Positions 26,850 through 37,873 of a stretch of 64,000 nucleotides of DNA are shown here, piece after piece; the stretch's first letter is position 1; every line of letters starts with the position of its first letter. The notes beneath the pieces were generated by a model, which ran no database searches, was not told the DNA's origin, and saw nothing but the letters and a program-made list of their open reading frames with translations. The DNA comes from Daucus carota subsp. sativus (taxonomy: Eukaryota > Streptophyta > Magnoliopsida > Apiales > Apiaceae): positions 21,130,527 to 21,194,526 of the forward strand of contig NC_030384.2 of the NCBI RefSeq assembly GCF_001625215.2, in the 5' to 3' direction. The position numbers were made by a program, and so were the translations under genes.

Positions 26850-27165
26850 GGGTCCTGTTCCACGACAACCACGTGTTAGATAAGGGTTATCTAACACACT
26901 GTACGGGGGCTATTGGATTTATATTTCAAGCGCTCAGATCCAATTTTGGGTTTTTAATGTATCCGCGGTTATTTTCCGCGGAAGGGAAAACTCCCTATCC
27001 GCGGTTATTTACCGCGGAAGGGAGTTTTCCCTATCCGCGGTTTTTTATAGCGGATACATTAAAATCTCAGATTGGATCTGAGCCTTTGAAATATAGATCT
27101 AACGGCCCCCATACAGTGTGTTAGATAACCCTTATTTAACACGCGGTTGTCAAGGAACAGGACCC
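26850..27165. mobile_element. Small Mutator-like MITE with CCGCGG palindromes
   Basis: The inverted ends GGGTCCTGTTCC and GGAACAGGACCC are flanked by the 9-bp duplication ATCTGTTAT (26841-26849 and 27166-27174). The whole 316-bp unit is close to palindromic. The centre repeats TATCCGCGGTTATTTxCCGCGG with GGGAAAACTCCC/GGGAGTTTTCCC arms. It inserted inside, or at the inner edge of, the larger element's left inverted repeat. Confidence 0.85.
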
Positions 27166-27271
27166 ATCTGTTATTTGTTTATTTTGTTTAAAGGCCATGA
27201 ACCAGATTAGTTGGCTGTTATCTTGTACTAATGCTTGCATAGGTTTTATTTATTGTAAATTTGATGCATCG

Positions 27272-27378
27272 AACGAAGAAAGCTAATGATCTTAAAACAA
27301 AGAACAAAGAACAAATTTTATTTTTATCGAACGAAGAAAGCTAATGATCTTAAAACAAAGAACAAATTTTATTTTTGG
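27272..27378. repeat. Tandem duplication of about 55 bp
   Basis: The word CGAACGAAGAAAGCTAATGA and its continuation to ATTTTATTTTT occur twice in a row. The first copy has an extra AAAGAAC. Confidence 0.85.
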
Positions 27379-27458
27379 ATAATAAGTTATCTGGAAAAAT
27401 TTTAACAGCATATGAGTACTGGTTAATAATTATCCTTTATTATTCAATTTAAATAATC

Positions 27459-27662
27459 ACCCCTCTGGTCCATTATATAAGTCGTTTGACTTCTTACATG
27501 ATTTGACTATATAACAAATTTTAATATTTTTAATTGTTTTCTGAATACAAGTATAATAGAAATATTTTTATTCAGAAATTTTTTTTTTAAAAAATAACAA
27601 TTATACAACTCCTAAAAATACGTGTTAAAAATCAAACGCCCTATATAATGGATCAGAGGGAG
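27459..27662. mobile_element. Stowaway-like MITE
   Basis: The left CCCTCTGGTCCATTATATAA and the right ATATAATGGATCAGAGGGAG form inverted ends, with TA after the right end. The interior is AT rich. Confidence 0.7.
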
Positions 27663-28428
27663 TAGTTGTTAATAATTATTCTTTATTATTCAATATTAAA
27701 AAATATTTATTCTTTATTATTCAATAAATGCAACCAGCTTTTTTTTTTTGTCAGGGTCTACATTCTCGTAGATGAGTTGTATCATAGATACAATAAGCAG
27801 CAACAGAGATTTCTTTCATCCATCAAAGTTTATCATCTAACCGAAAGATATGCAAGATATCTCCGGACGTTTAGATAATAAGACTTTAAAGTCTGAATAA
27901 GAAAACCCATAAGTCTCTTTCCAGGATCCTAAAAATCAAAACAAGCAAAGAGAAAACATGAGAATAATAATTTAAGCAGAAAAAATATATATTGTGAGGG
28001 AAAACCTATAAAAACCAAATAAAAGAATATTCAACACAAGGCATAACAACTTATTCAACAAAAAGAATATTTTAAACTAATAAAGAATATAGACAAATAA
28101 AAATTAAAATGTCTAACCAAAGCAAGAACTTTGGTTAGACACACAAGTATTAAAATATTCATAATTCATACTAAACCTTTTTTTCTTGTGAAAACAAATT
28201 AACACAAACAAAGAATTTTATATGCAAATACAACTATTCTATCAATAAAATGCTCACAGATTCCATCAAGAAAGGCCTCTGCCCTAGAAAAGATATGGTA
28301 TATATACATTTAAAGCATCTATACGACCACCCTAAACTCTTTTTCTTTATAAACCAAAATGTGCTTCTAACTGCCAAAGAAGTTGAATTCCTAGGGGGCT
28401 GGCCAACTTGGCTCTGAAGCTTTTTAAA

Positions 28429-28968
28429 TCAATACTCATCAGCGCGCCAAATATCGAATTCAGGACCTACTGCCACCTCTGAGGAACTTACATCCCATAT
28501 ATCTGACATTCCGCCGATGACTCCGAATTCTGGTGCAACAAAATTATTAAAATTACCCCACACTTCATTGTTGGAGCCTGACATACCAGATTCAAACCCA
28601 TGTCTGGTCTTGTCAATTCTTCAAATCCGGAAGACACAGAATACTCCTGAAAACACTCTTTAGGCTCTAGGGGCCTGGGAAGATCATCTGGTATGTCGAA
28701 TTTATATGAACCAATGTTCTCAAAATGAGCCAAGAACGCAGGGTTGTGGAACACTTTTGCTAAGAAAGAAAACCATTTGCTTCTGCTTCTGTTCTGCTGC
28801 TTGGAGCTTTTCGTTCACTGCTTCCATATGCTGAATCGTTCCACGATGTTGCTGCTGCAATTCAATGACCTCCTGCATCATCACAGTCATCTCTTTTCTT
28901 AACTGTTCTATCCCACCATCAACTGCTGGTTTTCTTACTTCAAGTAAAGATCCAGTATTCTCGGCCAA
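28429..28968 (-). pseudogene. Class A heat-shock factor fragment lacking the DNA-binding domain
   Basis: Read on the minus strand, the segment encodes the HR-A/B oligomerisation region (IEQLRKEMTVMMQEVIELQQ, then EAVNEKLQAAEQKQKQMVFF), the NPAFLAHFEN stretch, and a C-terminal activation region rich in acidic and aromatic residues (MSDIWDVSS, GPEFDIWRADEY) ending at the TGA at 28429-28431. The wording is closest to the HSFA2/A6/A7 group. A 1-bp insertion near 28763 and a 1-bp deletion near 28592 shift the frame. No winged-helix DNA-binding domain occurs upstream, so the copy is truncated. It sits inside the Mutator-like element, consistent with capture. It could still be transcribed. Confidence 0.8.
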
Positions 28969-30261
28969 TAAGCAGTATTCTTACTTTGAGACAAAGAAAA
29001 ACATATTACTATTTCATAAACTGAATCTCGCCAAGCCAAGTGATTTGAAACCGGAGCAGAGTCATACAATAAAGATGATTCAGAATTACCTCCAGATTAT
29101 TTTTATTGTTTGTAAACACTTCAGGTATTGTCCAATAAGCTATGTGCAAATACCATCCAGTTAATGTATGTATAAGTTTGATGTCATTTGAGCCTGATGA
29201 AATATTGTGGTCATTAGCTCTGCAATCGCCTGGTATTCATAATAATCAAGAACTTGCAAAGAAGCCAACAGACAAAATAAGGCACTGAAGAACAGGCTAT
29301 TTGATGATATTTGTTTGTTATTTGCTCTAATTATATAACTATATTCTATATGGTCCATCATTAGAACATTATTTTAGTCCGTAATTAAGTACCCTTTCAA
29401 TTAGGCTTATCCTATTGACTGATCACCTCTGTTTTAATGGTACTTACCAAAAAATATGCCCTAATTGAATATGAGACATTTTCTCATCACCAATTAACTC
29501 ATATTCAATGTAATTAAATAGAATTAATTCCTATTTAGTCTCCTTTAATTTTATAAATTACCATATAACTGACTCTATACTGATTTATTCATATCCATGA
29601 TTTTGCTCCTTATCGGCCTAGATTAATGCTTAATCATAGCAGTTCATATTAATTGATAACATGTGTTTTGTATTTCAAAAATGTCCTTTAGTTATGCTCG
29701 TCTAAGTGATTTTTATAAAACAGTTAACTTATTCTTATTATATGCTGAGAAGCAGTATTCCTAACTCCTGGATTGATGCCTATAATCTGATGCAAAGTAT
29801 CAGTATGATCATATACTGGTTTGTTATGGGGATATTACAAAAGAAGATTCCAGTGTTTGTATTTTTTTACTAATTCAAAGGAAAATTAATCTTTCACTTA
29901 TTCCTTTTAAAAAATTTAAATGCCAACCTGAAAAATCTCTACAGCGTTTCTTGTTTTCAGTTTAAGATACCACTAGACACTAGCTAATGGTGGTTCTCCT
30001 TCCTGAGACACCAAATATTCATACTTGTATAATCATTACTGACAAATCGGATTCCACATTACAAATATACTATCAGAGCTTACTATTTATTAACTTATCA
30101 TAATTAGACATGGAGATAATAGAATTTTATATGTCAAAAGACATAACTGTGTAAAATGGTATACACCATCGCCCAACTTGGGTACCATATTGTCTCTAAA
30201 AGACACACAAAGCCATCGTACATGGCCCCCAACCTTTGTGGTACAGTCATATTAGCATGAA

Positions 30262-30381
30262 AGAGATCCGCACAAACAACTTATTACTAGAAGTAAAATA
30301 CAGAGATCCGCACAAACAACTTATTACTAGAACTAAAATACAGAGATCCGCACAAACAACTTATTACTAGAACTAAAATAC
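30262..30381. repeat. Three tandem 40-bp repeats
   Basis: Three head-to-tail 40-bp units begin AGAGATCCGCACAAACAACT and differ at one position (AAG versus AAC). They have no spacers. Confidence 0.95.
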
Positions 30382-30927
30382 AAACATGTGAATCTTAGCA
30401 AAAATACAGAATTCTATTAATGTACACAATATCACATAGCTATACACATTAAAATATACAGAGAACTAGTACTCATAAGTCTAACTTGTGCAGATAGTAG
30501 AATCGAAACATAAACCTACACACAAAACTAGGTTCAGTTCCATATAGTCAACTAGTCTATCTGATTCCTGAGCATGTGGCGATCATATTCAATAAACTCC
30601 TAAGATAATCAACAATAAAACACTGAAATACTGAGAACAAATTCGATAATATCCAATAGATTCAGCTTATGTATCATACACACAAAAAACTTTTATAGAT
30701 CTAGTTCTGATTTGTTAGCCCGTAAATAGAATCACTAATCAAGGCTATCCGTGCACAAAATCACACTCACACAGCGGTAACCATCAATAGAATTAGACAG
30801 ACAATTTGTAACCAACAGATTCATAATCAATCAACTATCGGAAAAGAACGCTGATGTCCACAAAACTAGATTCAATTCTTATACAAAAATTTTAAAACAG
30901 AGCTTTATTCTTAATTTTAAGAAGGAA

Positions 30928-31107
30928 AATGCTAGAGACCCCAAAAAATTGTCCCAAATGATGTGTCCAAATCTGATTGGCTGAATTCACTCCCATAATA
31001 ATGAGACCCCACTGCAGATTCATCAATCACCCAATCATAACTAGCCACTTGTTTGCCACATCATTTGGTAAAGTTTTTTGGGAATTTTTTTTGGGGTCTC
31101 TAGCATT
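30928..31107. mobile_element. 180-bp MITE with AATGCTAGAGACCCC ends
   Basis: The left AATGCTAGAGACCCCAAAAA and the right GGGGTCTCTAGCATT are inverted repeats. The short, non-coding structure indicates a MITE, but the target duplication is unclear. Confidence 0.75.
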
Positions 31108-31489
31108 GCCCTTTTAAGAATAGTAAGAATATTATTGAATAATAAAGAATATTCATTGTTAACTATTTATTTTGTTCAAGTACTCTTAAGAGTTTTGAAT
31201 ATTCTTTATTATTCATATTGATTGTTCAGTGATTAGTTATTAAAAAATATTCATTTATTATAATTTAAAATACACTAGATATATTTTTCAATCTGTTTTT
31301 AACTTTTCTCAATTTTTGTTATATATACAAATTTCAATCAAATTATAATAAATATGATTAGTCAAAAGTTAAAAAAAACATGCATTTAAATTTCACGTTC
31401 TAACAAGTATAACTATCCTACAAGGTTGGCTATTAAATAATAAAAATTGATGGCAAGATAAAATATAAAATCACTAATGTAATCTGTTA

Positions 31490-31698
31490 GGAAATAATAG
31501 TTTCTTGACCTTTTTTCACGTACTTTAAGAGTTTTGACGGTGCATTTATAAATATTTTTTTTAAAACTTTTTTTTTGTGAATAAAAATATTGATGTCATA
31601 TTTTTTGTTCACAAAAAAAATTTGAAAAATTATATTTATAAATGTACAGTCAAAACTCTTAAAAGTACGTGAAAAAAAGTTAAGAGACTAATATTTCC
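31490..31698. mobile_element. Fold-back MITE
   Basis: The left arm (TTTTTTCACGTACTTTAAGA, then GTTTTGAC) and the right arm (GTCAAAACTCTTAAAAGTAC, then GTGAAAAA) are near-perfect inverted copies of about 60 bp, separated by AT-rich DNA. Confidence 0.8.
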
Positions 31699-31796
31699 GA
31701 ATAGAGCGAGTAAAGTGTATTTTGTTATACTGATCTGTCAAAACTAAAATGTCTGGAGTAGGATTTTGTTAATCCCGTCAGATTCATGTGCTGCTA

Positions 31797-32046
31797 CTCC
31801 GTCAATAATATAGTTCGCTTGACTTTTTACACGTAATTTTAGGTGTTTTTTATACGTAATTTTAGGTGCTTTGATCACATAGCAAATATTAATATTTTTG
31901 TAATTTTCTTCTTCTGAATAAAAATATAATATTTATATTTTTATTCAGGAAAAAAAATTACAGAAATATTAATATTTGCTATGTGGTGAAAGCACTTAAA
32001 GTTACGTGTAAAAAGTCAAACGACCTATATTATGGACCAAAGAGAG
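31797..32046. mobile_element. Stowaway-like MITE
   Basis: The left CTCCGTCAATAATATAG and the right CTATATTATGGACCAAAGAG are inverted, with TA flanks at 31795-31796 and 32047-32048. Inner arms share the ACACGTAA/TTACGTGT and AATATTAATATTT words. Confidence 0.8.
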
Positions 32047-32123
32047 TATTAGCTAACCTCAAAACTTTAATACTCAGTCTACCTTCTTTTCCCTGTCTTA
32101 GAAATCTTGATTAAAGAGCTTAA

Positions 32124-32568
32124 GGGGTCGTTTGGTTCGAGGTGTTCAGGTATCAGGTATGGGTTTTCTTCATTCCAAACCTATACCCGGTGTTTGGTTA
32201 AGAAAAAATCATTTTGAAACCCATTCCTCAAACCCACAAGGTATGAGATTCTCATACCCAAGTAGGGAGGTGGGTTTCAGGTATGGGTATGAGGAATGAA
32301 AGTTTTTTTTTATTTCATCTATATTCATACATTACATAAATATTTTTGATACAAGACTAAATCAACAACTCAAAGATACATAAAAAATATTAATTAAAAT
32401 AATATTTTGAATTTATTAAAATTAATTATTTAAAAATATTTTAAATAAAAAATGTTCATTCCGTCAAACAACCAAACACCTGATATCAAAAATGATACCT
32501 CAACCCCATACCATGCTAACCCGATTCCTCATTCCAACCCCATACCGACTCTCGAACCAAACGACCCC
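32124..32568. mobile_element. Tourist/Harbinger-like MITE
   Basis: The ends GGGGTCGTTTGGTTCG and CGAACCAAACGACCCC are perfect inverted repeats flanked by TAA (32121-32123 and 32569-32571). The TAA duplication fits PIF/Harbinger. Related copies lie at 13341-13712 and possibly at 63338-63765. Confidence 0.9.
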
Positions 32569-33353
32569 TAAAAACTTTGAATAATTTAACATGCGGGTCT
32601 GATGTGCCATTCTGAGACATGCAAGTGGAATTACCCTCCTAACCCTCCATTCTAACTGTTTGACTAACGCCGTTAATGGTCTTCTAACTTCAGTACACCA
32701 TTTGCTAGAATCTTTAAAGTAGAAGTATACACTTTGCTAGTTTTCAAAGATGAGGTACACAAAATGCACAATTGTGTAAACGTAGGTACACGGTTTGCAT
32801 TTTACTTTGCAAATTTTAAAAGTTAGAAAATATTTGCAAATTTTATTTTACAAAGAAAGTAAATCCGCAAAATCTACTTTGAAATAGATAATTTTCAAAA
32901 CTTCCCAACTTTTAATCATAAATATCGTAATTGTCAAATTTAAAAAGCAAGTAATAAGAATTTGAAAGTGAATTACCGGTGATCATCATTAACACCCTGC
33001 TCCCGAGTTTTAAAAAGGGAGGAAAGCAAGTGAAAAAGAAATAAAGTTATCTAACTTTCACTCCTACTCGTGCTCCCGAGTTTTTTAAAGGGAGGAAAGC
33101 GAGGAAAGCGAGTGAAAGTGAGTGAAAATATAGCATAATTTCACTCCAAAACTTTCACTCCAAAAATGGGATGAAAGTGAAAGCACACTTGCATTCATTT
33201 GCATCCAAAGACGTGTCATGTTGATGAGTTTTGCCGTTTCATTTTCCCAGCAAATTACGCATCCCCATCCCCATTCCTTTAAAAACAACACAGTTGTCTA
33301 TACTCATCATTCAAACTTAGCAATAAGCATCCCTCTGTTATTTGAAAACCCTA

Positions 33354-34124
33354 ATGGCAAAACCCCAAAATCTCCCCTCTCCAGAATCTGAAAGCACTGA
33401 TGATTCTGAATCTGAATCACAGCAACCCACCAAAAACCCTTGTGATAATGTTTTATCTGCATGTAAGAAACCCATTAAGCCCAATGCCAAGCGTCCAGCT
33501 GATAAGGCTTCCACGAGCAAGGGGGAGCTTTTCTCAAGGGTGTTTACTGAAGAGGATGAGATTGCGTTGGTGGAAGGTATGATCGAGTTCAAGAAAACAA
33601 ATTCTAATCCGAGTTCGAAGATGGTTGCGTTTCAGAGTTTTGTTAAGGATTCCTTGTCTTGTGATGTTAATGTGAAGCAGATTGTGGGTAAGATTAGTAA
33701 GTTGAAGCAGAAGTTTGTGTGTAATGTGGGGAAACTACAGAATGGTGAGGACCCCATGAGTTGGAAGCCTCATGATTATAAGCTGTTTGAGCTTTCGAGA
33801 GAGATTTGGGGAAGTGAGGTTCTGGGTGGTATGGAAAAAGATAAGAATGATGATCATGGGGGTAGTAAGACGGAGGCGGAGGGGGAGCTTTGGTGGTCAT
33901 TGTATCCTTGTTTGTGTGCTTCGCTTGAAGCTGAAGCGAATAAGAAGTTTAGAGGGACGATATCGGCGAAAGAGTATGTGAACAAGGTGGTTAGAGGACT
34001 CGAGACGAAGAGGGCTGTTGAATTGGAGGGTGAATGGAAGAATTTTGTGGTAATGCAGCAGCAGGTGTATGCGGAGAGGACAAAAATGATTAGGAAACAG
34101 GCTGAAGCTGTGATGAATTCCTGA
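33354..34124 (+). CDS. GeBP/STOREKEEPER-family transcription regulator (DUF573)
   Basis: A single uninterrupted frame of 256 residues starts at ATG 33354, with no other ATG upstream in frame. The N-terminal third is low-complexity, acidic and Ser/Lys rich (SESTDDSESESQQ). The conserved GeBP central domain follows, with FSRVFTEEDEIALVEGMIEF, QIVGKISKLKQKF and HDYKLFELSREIWG at roughly residues 60-165. A C-terminal region (EGEWKNFVVMQQQVYAERTK) resembles the family's leucine-zipper-like tail. GeBP proteins are plant-specific nuclear DNA-binding proteins linked to trichome and cytokinin responses in Arabidopsis, usually intronless as here. The target genes of this copy cannot be read from sequence. 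A decayed sister copy lies at 38486-39110. Confidence 0.88.
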   Translation: MAKPQNLPSPESESTDDSESESQQPTKNPCDNVLSACKKPIKPNAKRPADKASTSKGELFSRVFTEEDEIALVEGMIEFKKTNSNPSSKMVAFQSFVKDSLSCDVNVKQIVGKISKLKQKFVCNVGKLQNGEDPMSWKPHDYKLFELSREIWGSEVLGGMEKDKNDDHGGSKTEAEGELWWSLYPCLCASLEAEANKKFRGTISAKEYVNKVVRGLETKRAVELEGEWKNFVVMQQQVYAERTKMIRKQAEAVMNS

Positions 34125-36563
34125 AGTCGTAGTGGAGCAAGGTAATTGCATTTAACTTGAAAGTCTAGAATCTTGGCTATTGTTTGTTCTATGCTGTTTT
34201 TTGTTTATGCGCCTCTTATGTCATGGTTTGTAATTGTGGTTTCCTAACTCTAGGAATTAACTATCTTGACAGATTCTTTAAGTTTCTTTTCAAGGCATTT
34301 TGTTCATGACAAATTAGGAAAACTTGATATTCAATGTTATATATAGCTAATTCTTAAATTTATCATGAGGCATAGAGCTAAAAAAATTTATGTTTTAATT
34401 ATGTAAATATGTTTTGAGGGTTTGTATTTTTTAGTTACACTAATTATTATTTATGATAAAAGCAGGGGCAGGCTTGGATCTTTTTCTGAAGTAGGTTATT
34501 TAAAACCAAAAGATGATTTGAAAACTTGTGCAGACGCTTCATGTCAGAGATGGCATCTCTATATGTGCTATCAACAGATTTATCTCCACAGGGCATAACT
34601 TCTAAGTAAATGAAATGAACTAAGCTTTTCTGTGTCATTCTAAGTGATGTCTAGAAGCATCAACCTTCACGCATCTTCTATGGTTTCGGTCATCTGTCAT
34701 GAGACGTATTGGCGAGTGGCCTGATAAGATTATAATTGTCTAGGAAAATTCCTCATTTTAACTTAAAAGAAAGCTGTGACTTGGACCAAAGCACTTTGCA
34801 GATACGACATCTTTATGGTAGATTTCGAGATAGACTTGTCTTGATTATACTTTAAGAATTATTATCTGTTAGCTATACTAAATTGTGGTTATTATTTTGT
34901 TTGTACTACAAGGTAATATCCTTGATAAGTTGGCAGACAATGTTTTAAAGTGGTATTGTTACTTGTCTAATATGGCTATATGCTTTTGTGGCTATGCTTG
35001 TGTCTCTTTTTGGAATCCTTTGTAGATGGACCCAAATGCAATTAATCTGGATAAGTATGTAAGGTGTGATTTGAGCTGTGCTGAGAGAAAACATGTATGA
35101 CAGATGAACTTTAGATGGTGTAATTTATTTAGTTGAAGAAATGTTTATATTTGATAGAAGTAACATATGGAAAGCACTACATCAGATACACTATTTTCTA
35201 GATCACGTATTCTCTTGTCGCTAACCAAAATGTAGCATATTCCAAAGTTATAATTTTGAAAGCAATGTATGACTGTATGAGCACAGATTGGATCATGTAT
35301 ATCTCTGTAATCACTTTACCAGTGACTTGCATTGCAGGTATAGTTGCTGATTTTGCTTGAAAGTCCCGTTAACTCTACTAGGTGTGGCATGTAAACAAAG
35401 CTTTTGGAAGGTGCTAGCTTTTGCTGAGAGAATTCCATGGAATATCTTTTGAACTCCACATGCTGTAATTTCTTTACATGCCAAGTTTAGCAAGTATTTA
35501 TGTCTAGGGGGTGGCAAACTCTGTAAACATTACTCTCATGTGCTGCTACTATTTTTTTATAACTAATATGTGTTCTTCGGATGGTTACGCTTTCCTTTTT
35601 GATCAAATGGATTTTAGCTAATAGAGCAAATGAATATTTCCGCTACTGATGCATTTGATCTTACCTACAATTGTGTTTGTGCCTGTTGGAGTGCTGCTAG
35701 CCTGCTATTTTCTTTTTGCAGAAGTTCCCATCATAGTATACTTGCCTAGCTAAATAGCATGTTTTTGTTCCTCTAATTACATTTAGAATGTACATTGTGG
35801 TGAATTTAATTTGGACAATGAATTGCACTCAAAATGTTTATATTAATCTAGCTAGTACCTAGTTGTTTAGATACACTCCTTGTCTCCGAAGGATGGACAT
35901 ACCTCTAATCACAGCTTTGATCCAATAAGTGATCAAAACAAACTTTAGACCGTGTTTAAAACTGGGTTAAGTATCGAAACAGCTTTGATCCAATAAGTGA
36001 TCAAAACAAACTTTAGACCGTGTTTAAAACTGGGTTAAGTATCAAATTGGTCATTACATAATTAGCAAAGTCTTAAATTTATCACTCATAAATCTGGGGT
36101 CTTAAATTGGACACTTTCCACGCATATATTGCTGATTTTCGGTGATAAATTTGATAATATTTTTTTGACGAACAATTTGAAATTTTATTAGTTTATGACA
36201 GACTTTTTTTTTCTTTGCTGAAACCCATGATCCTTAATAATCAACAATCAATATTCAGGGAACAAAGTAAACTGTGATAAATGAGATCCTTGAGGATCAT
36301 GAAGTATAATTCAGTTTAGTGAAAATACGACACTGCACTATAGAAACTATAGTTTCTTCTAAAGCAGAGTACACAGTATTCCAAAACTTATGCCCCAACT
36401 TCTACACCAGACAATAAATCCTAAAAATCATTAAGCTGAAGAAAAAACACTAGAATACATCAAGAATGAAGCCGCTGAAAATTTTTAGTAAAGATGAGTT
36501 TTAGTAGATCCATCAGGTTACACGGGCACAATATTTTAGTTGACAGAACCATTCTACACTATA
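34125..36563. other. Intergenic DNA downstream of the GeBP gene
   Basis: The 3' UTR of the GeBP gene presumably lies in the first few hundred bases. Beyond that I see no conserved protein on either strand, only a 68-bp tandem duplication (35912-36043). I looked here for the missing second exon of the cystatin fragment and did not find it. Confidence 0.5.
35912..36043. repeat. Tandem duplication of 68 bp
   Basis: The unit starting CAGCTTTGATCCAATAAGTG at 35912 is repeated immediately at 35980 with essentially no change until the end of the second copy. Confidence 0.95.
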
Positions 36564-36655
36564 CTCCCTCTGTCACGGGCAAAAAAAGAAAATGCGTGCA
36601 AACAGTGTACGTGTGCAAACAGTGTACGTAAACTACTGAGGAGGGACGGAGGGAG
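36564..36655. mobile_element. Very short Stowaway-type MITE (92 bp)
   Basis: The ends CTCCCTCTGTC and GGACGGAGGGAG are flanked by TA (36562-36563 and 36656-36657). The interior repeats GTGCAAACAGTGTACGT twice. It looks like an internally deleted derivative. Confidence 0.8.
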
Positions 36656-36833
36656 TATGTAAAAATGAAGGGAAGGACACATTTTTAAGTAGATGTGTCC
36701 ACACAAAGACCAAAGACAAGAATATATAGTCCTACTGTAATACAAAAAAAGGCCTAAAACCCTCACCACACATGAATAACACTAATTGTTCACAAATAAC
36801 ATCAATGAAGATAATAAGAGTGATAATTAGTAC

Positions 36834-36944
36834 CTGTTTCTTGTTGTGTTCAAGAACGGCAAATCGCACAATGCTATCGATCTCAGCACTGTTCTGAGAA
36901 GAAGGCTTGAGTCCACCGAGAAAAGTCTTGTGTTTCTTCATCAT
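36834..36944 (-). pseudogene. Orphan first exon of a phytocystatin-like gene
   Basis: From ATG 36944 the segment encodes 37 residues, including the paired glycine FLGGLKPSS and the phytocystatin LARFAV-type signature IDSIVRFAVLEHNKKQ. It stops exactly at a GT donor (36832-36833). Cystatins inhibit papain-like cysteine proteases, and their inhibitory QxVxG loop lies downstream. I find no second exon with QxVxG within 2.5 kb, so the gene looks truncated. Upstream minus-strand stretches near 37161-37330 (LTAEEMAVELYNLQLQ) and 37690-37790 (YELLPPDWRKAS) look exon-like but I cannot identify them, and they may belong to the same locus. Confidence 0.5.
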
Positions 36945-37873
36945 CTTGATCAACTGTACGTCTCTGCAATACCCTGACTCACAATAATAAGCGAATAGTA
37001 ATACTAAAACCAGGCCAAGATATGGTCTTCTTCATGGGTGCGAATGTGAATGGTCCCTTGCCAGGATAGATAAACTAAGCAAACATTTCGAACATGGCTT
37101 GCAAACATTTTGAACATTGCTTTTTACAAATGGAAGTTTATTCACGAGATTAATATTAGGTCAGATAGGTTTGAATGAGGCCATCATCACCTGCAGTTGA
37201 AGATTATACAACTCCACAGCCATCTCTTCTGCAGTTAGTCCATTCACCACCGCTCCTGTATTAGATGACGTTCCTGAAGCTGAAGAAGCATCATGATCCT
37301 CTCCTAATGGTTTCACCTCACTAACTAACCACACAGTAAATTTTTCCCACCAAATTGACAATCGTTACAAGAATAAAAAGAATGCTTCACGCTCAACAAA
37401 TTTGCTGCAGATCTTACAAAACTCGTCAGGGCCAAAATTTACTAATTTAAAACGCAAAATAAATATGAAATTGTCGCCAAAAGGTAAACTACATTAAAAT
37501 TCCATCCTCATAACATATAATGCCAAAAGAAACACGGCAGACCAAGCTATATCTCTGAGAAGGTATTTTGATTGATTACAAATGAACTAGCACTTAGATG
37601 GGAAAAACAATTCTCAACTTTCTTACTACTATAACAAGACTGTATATCAATAGATAGACAAACAAGAGTACAACTCACAAATTAGAAGCTTTCCTCCAAT
37701 CTGGAGGTAACAGCTCGTAGTTTTGAATAAACCTTCCCAGCGGGGAGCCCAAGATAAGACTGCAGAAGGAGACTCTTGCAATTTTGATGTTAGCAAAAGA
37801 TCCTAAAATGTGAATTTTTGTGTCAGCAATCACAATACGGGTCTTTGTAGAGTTTTCAATTGCAAACTTATGT

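Larger units (their letters stand above)
26660..32805. mobile_element. Mutator-like element carrying an HSFA gene fragment (Pack-MULE candidate)
   Basis: The left end GAGTAAAATGCAGACCGTG and the complement of the right end (AGTAAAATGCAAACCGTG) begin inverted repeats. These stay recognisable for roughly 150-200 bp (26660-26850 and 32610-32805) and share ACGTTTACACAAT and TTTGTGTACCTCATCTTTG. They are flanked by the 9-bp duplication TTGCAAATT at 26651-26659 and 32806-32814. Long inverted repeats, a GAGTAAA-type end and a 9-bp duplication are Mutator hallmarks. No transposase is present. The cargo includes a decayed heat-shock factor fragment (28429-28968), and smaller MITEs have inserted later. 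Confidence 0.8.

Noticed and set aside
30262..30381. Possible CRISPR-like array
   Set aside because: The 40-bp units are directly adjacent with no spacers, in a plant nuclear sequence.
33694..34151. Minus-strand open frames opposite the GeBP gene
   Set aside because: Shadows of the conserved plus-strand GeBP frame.
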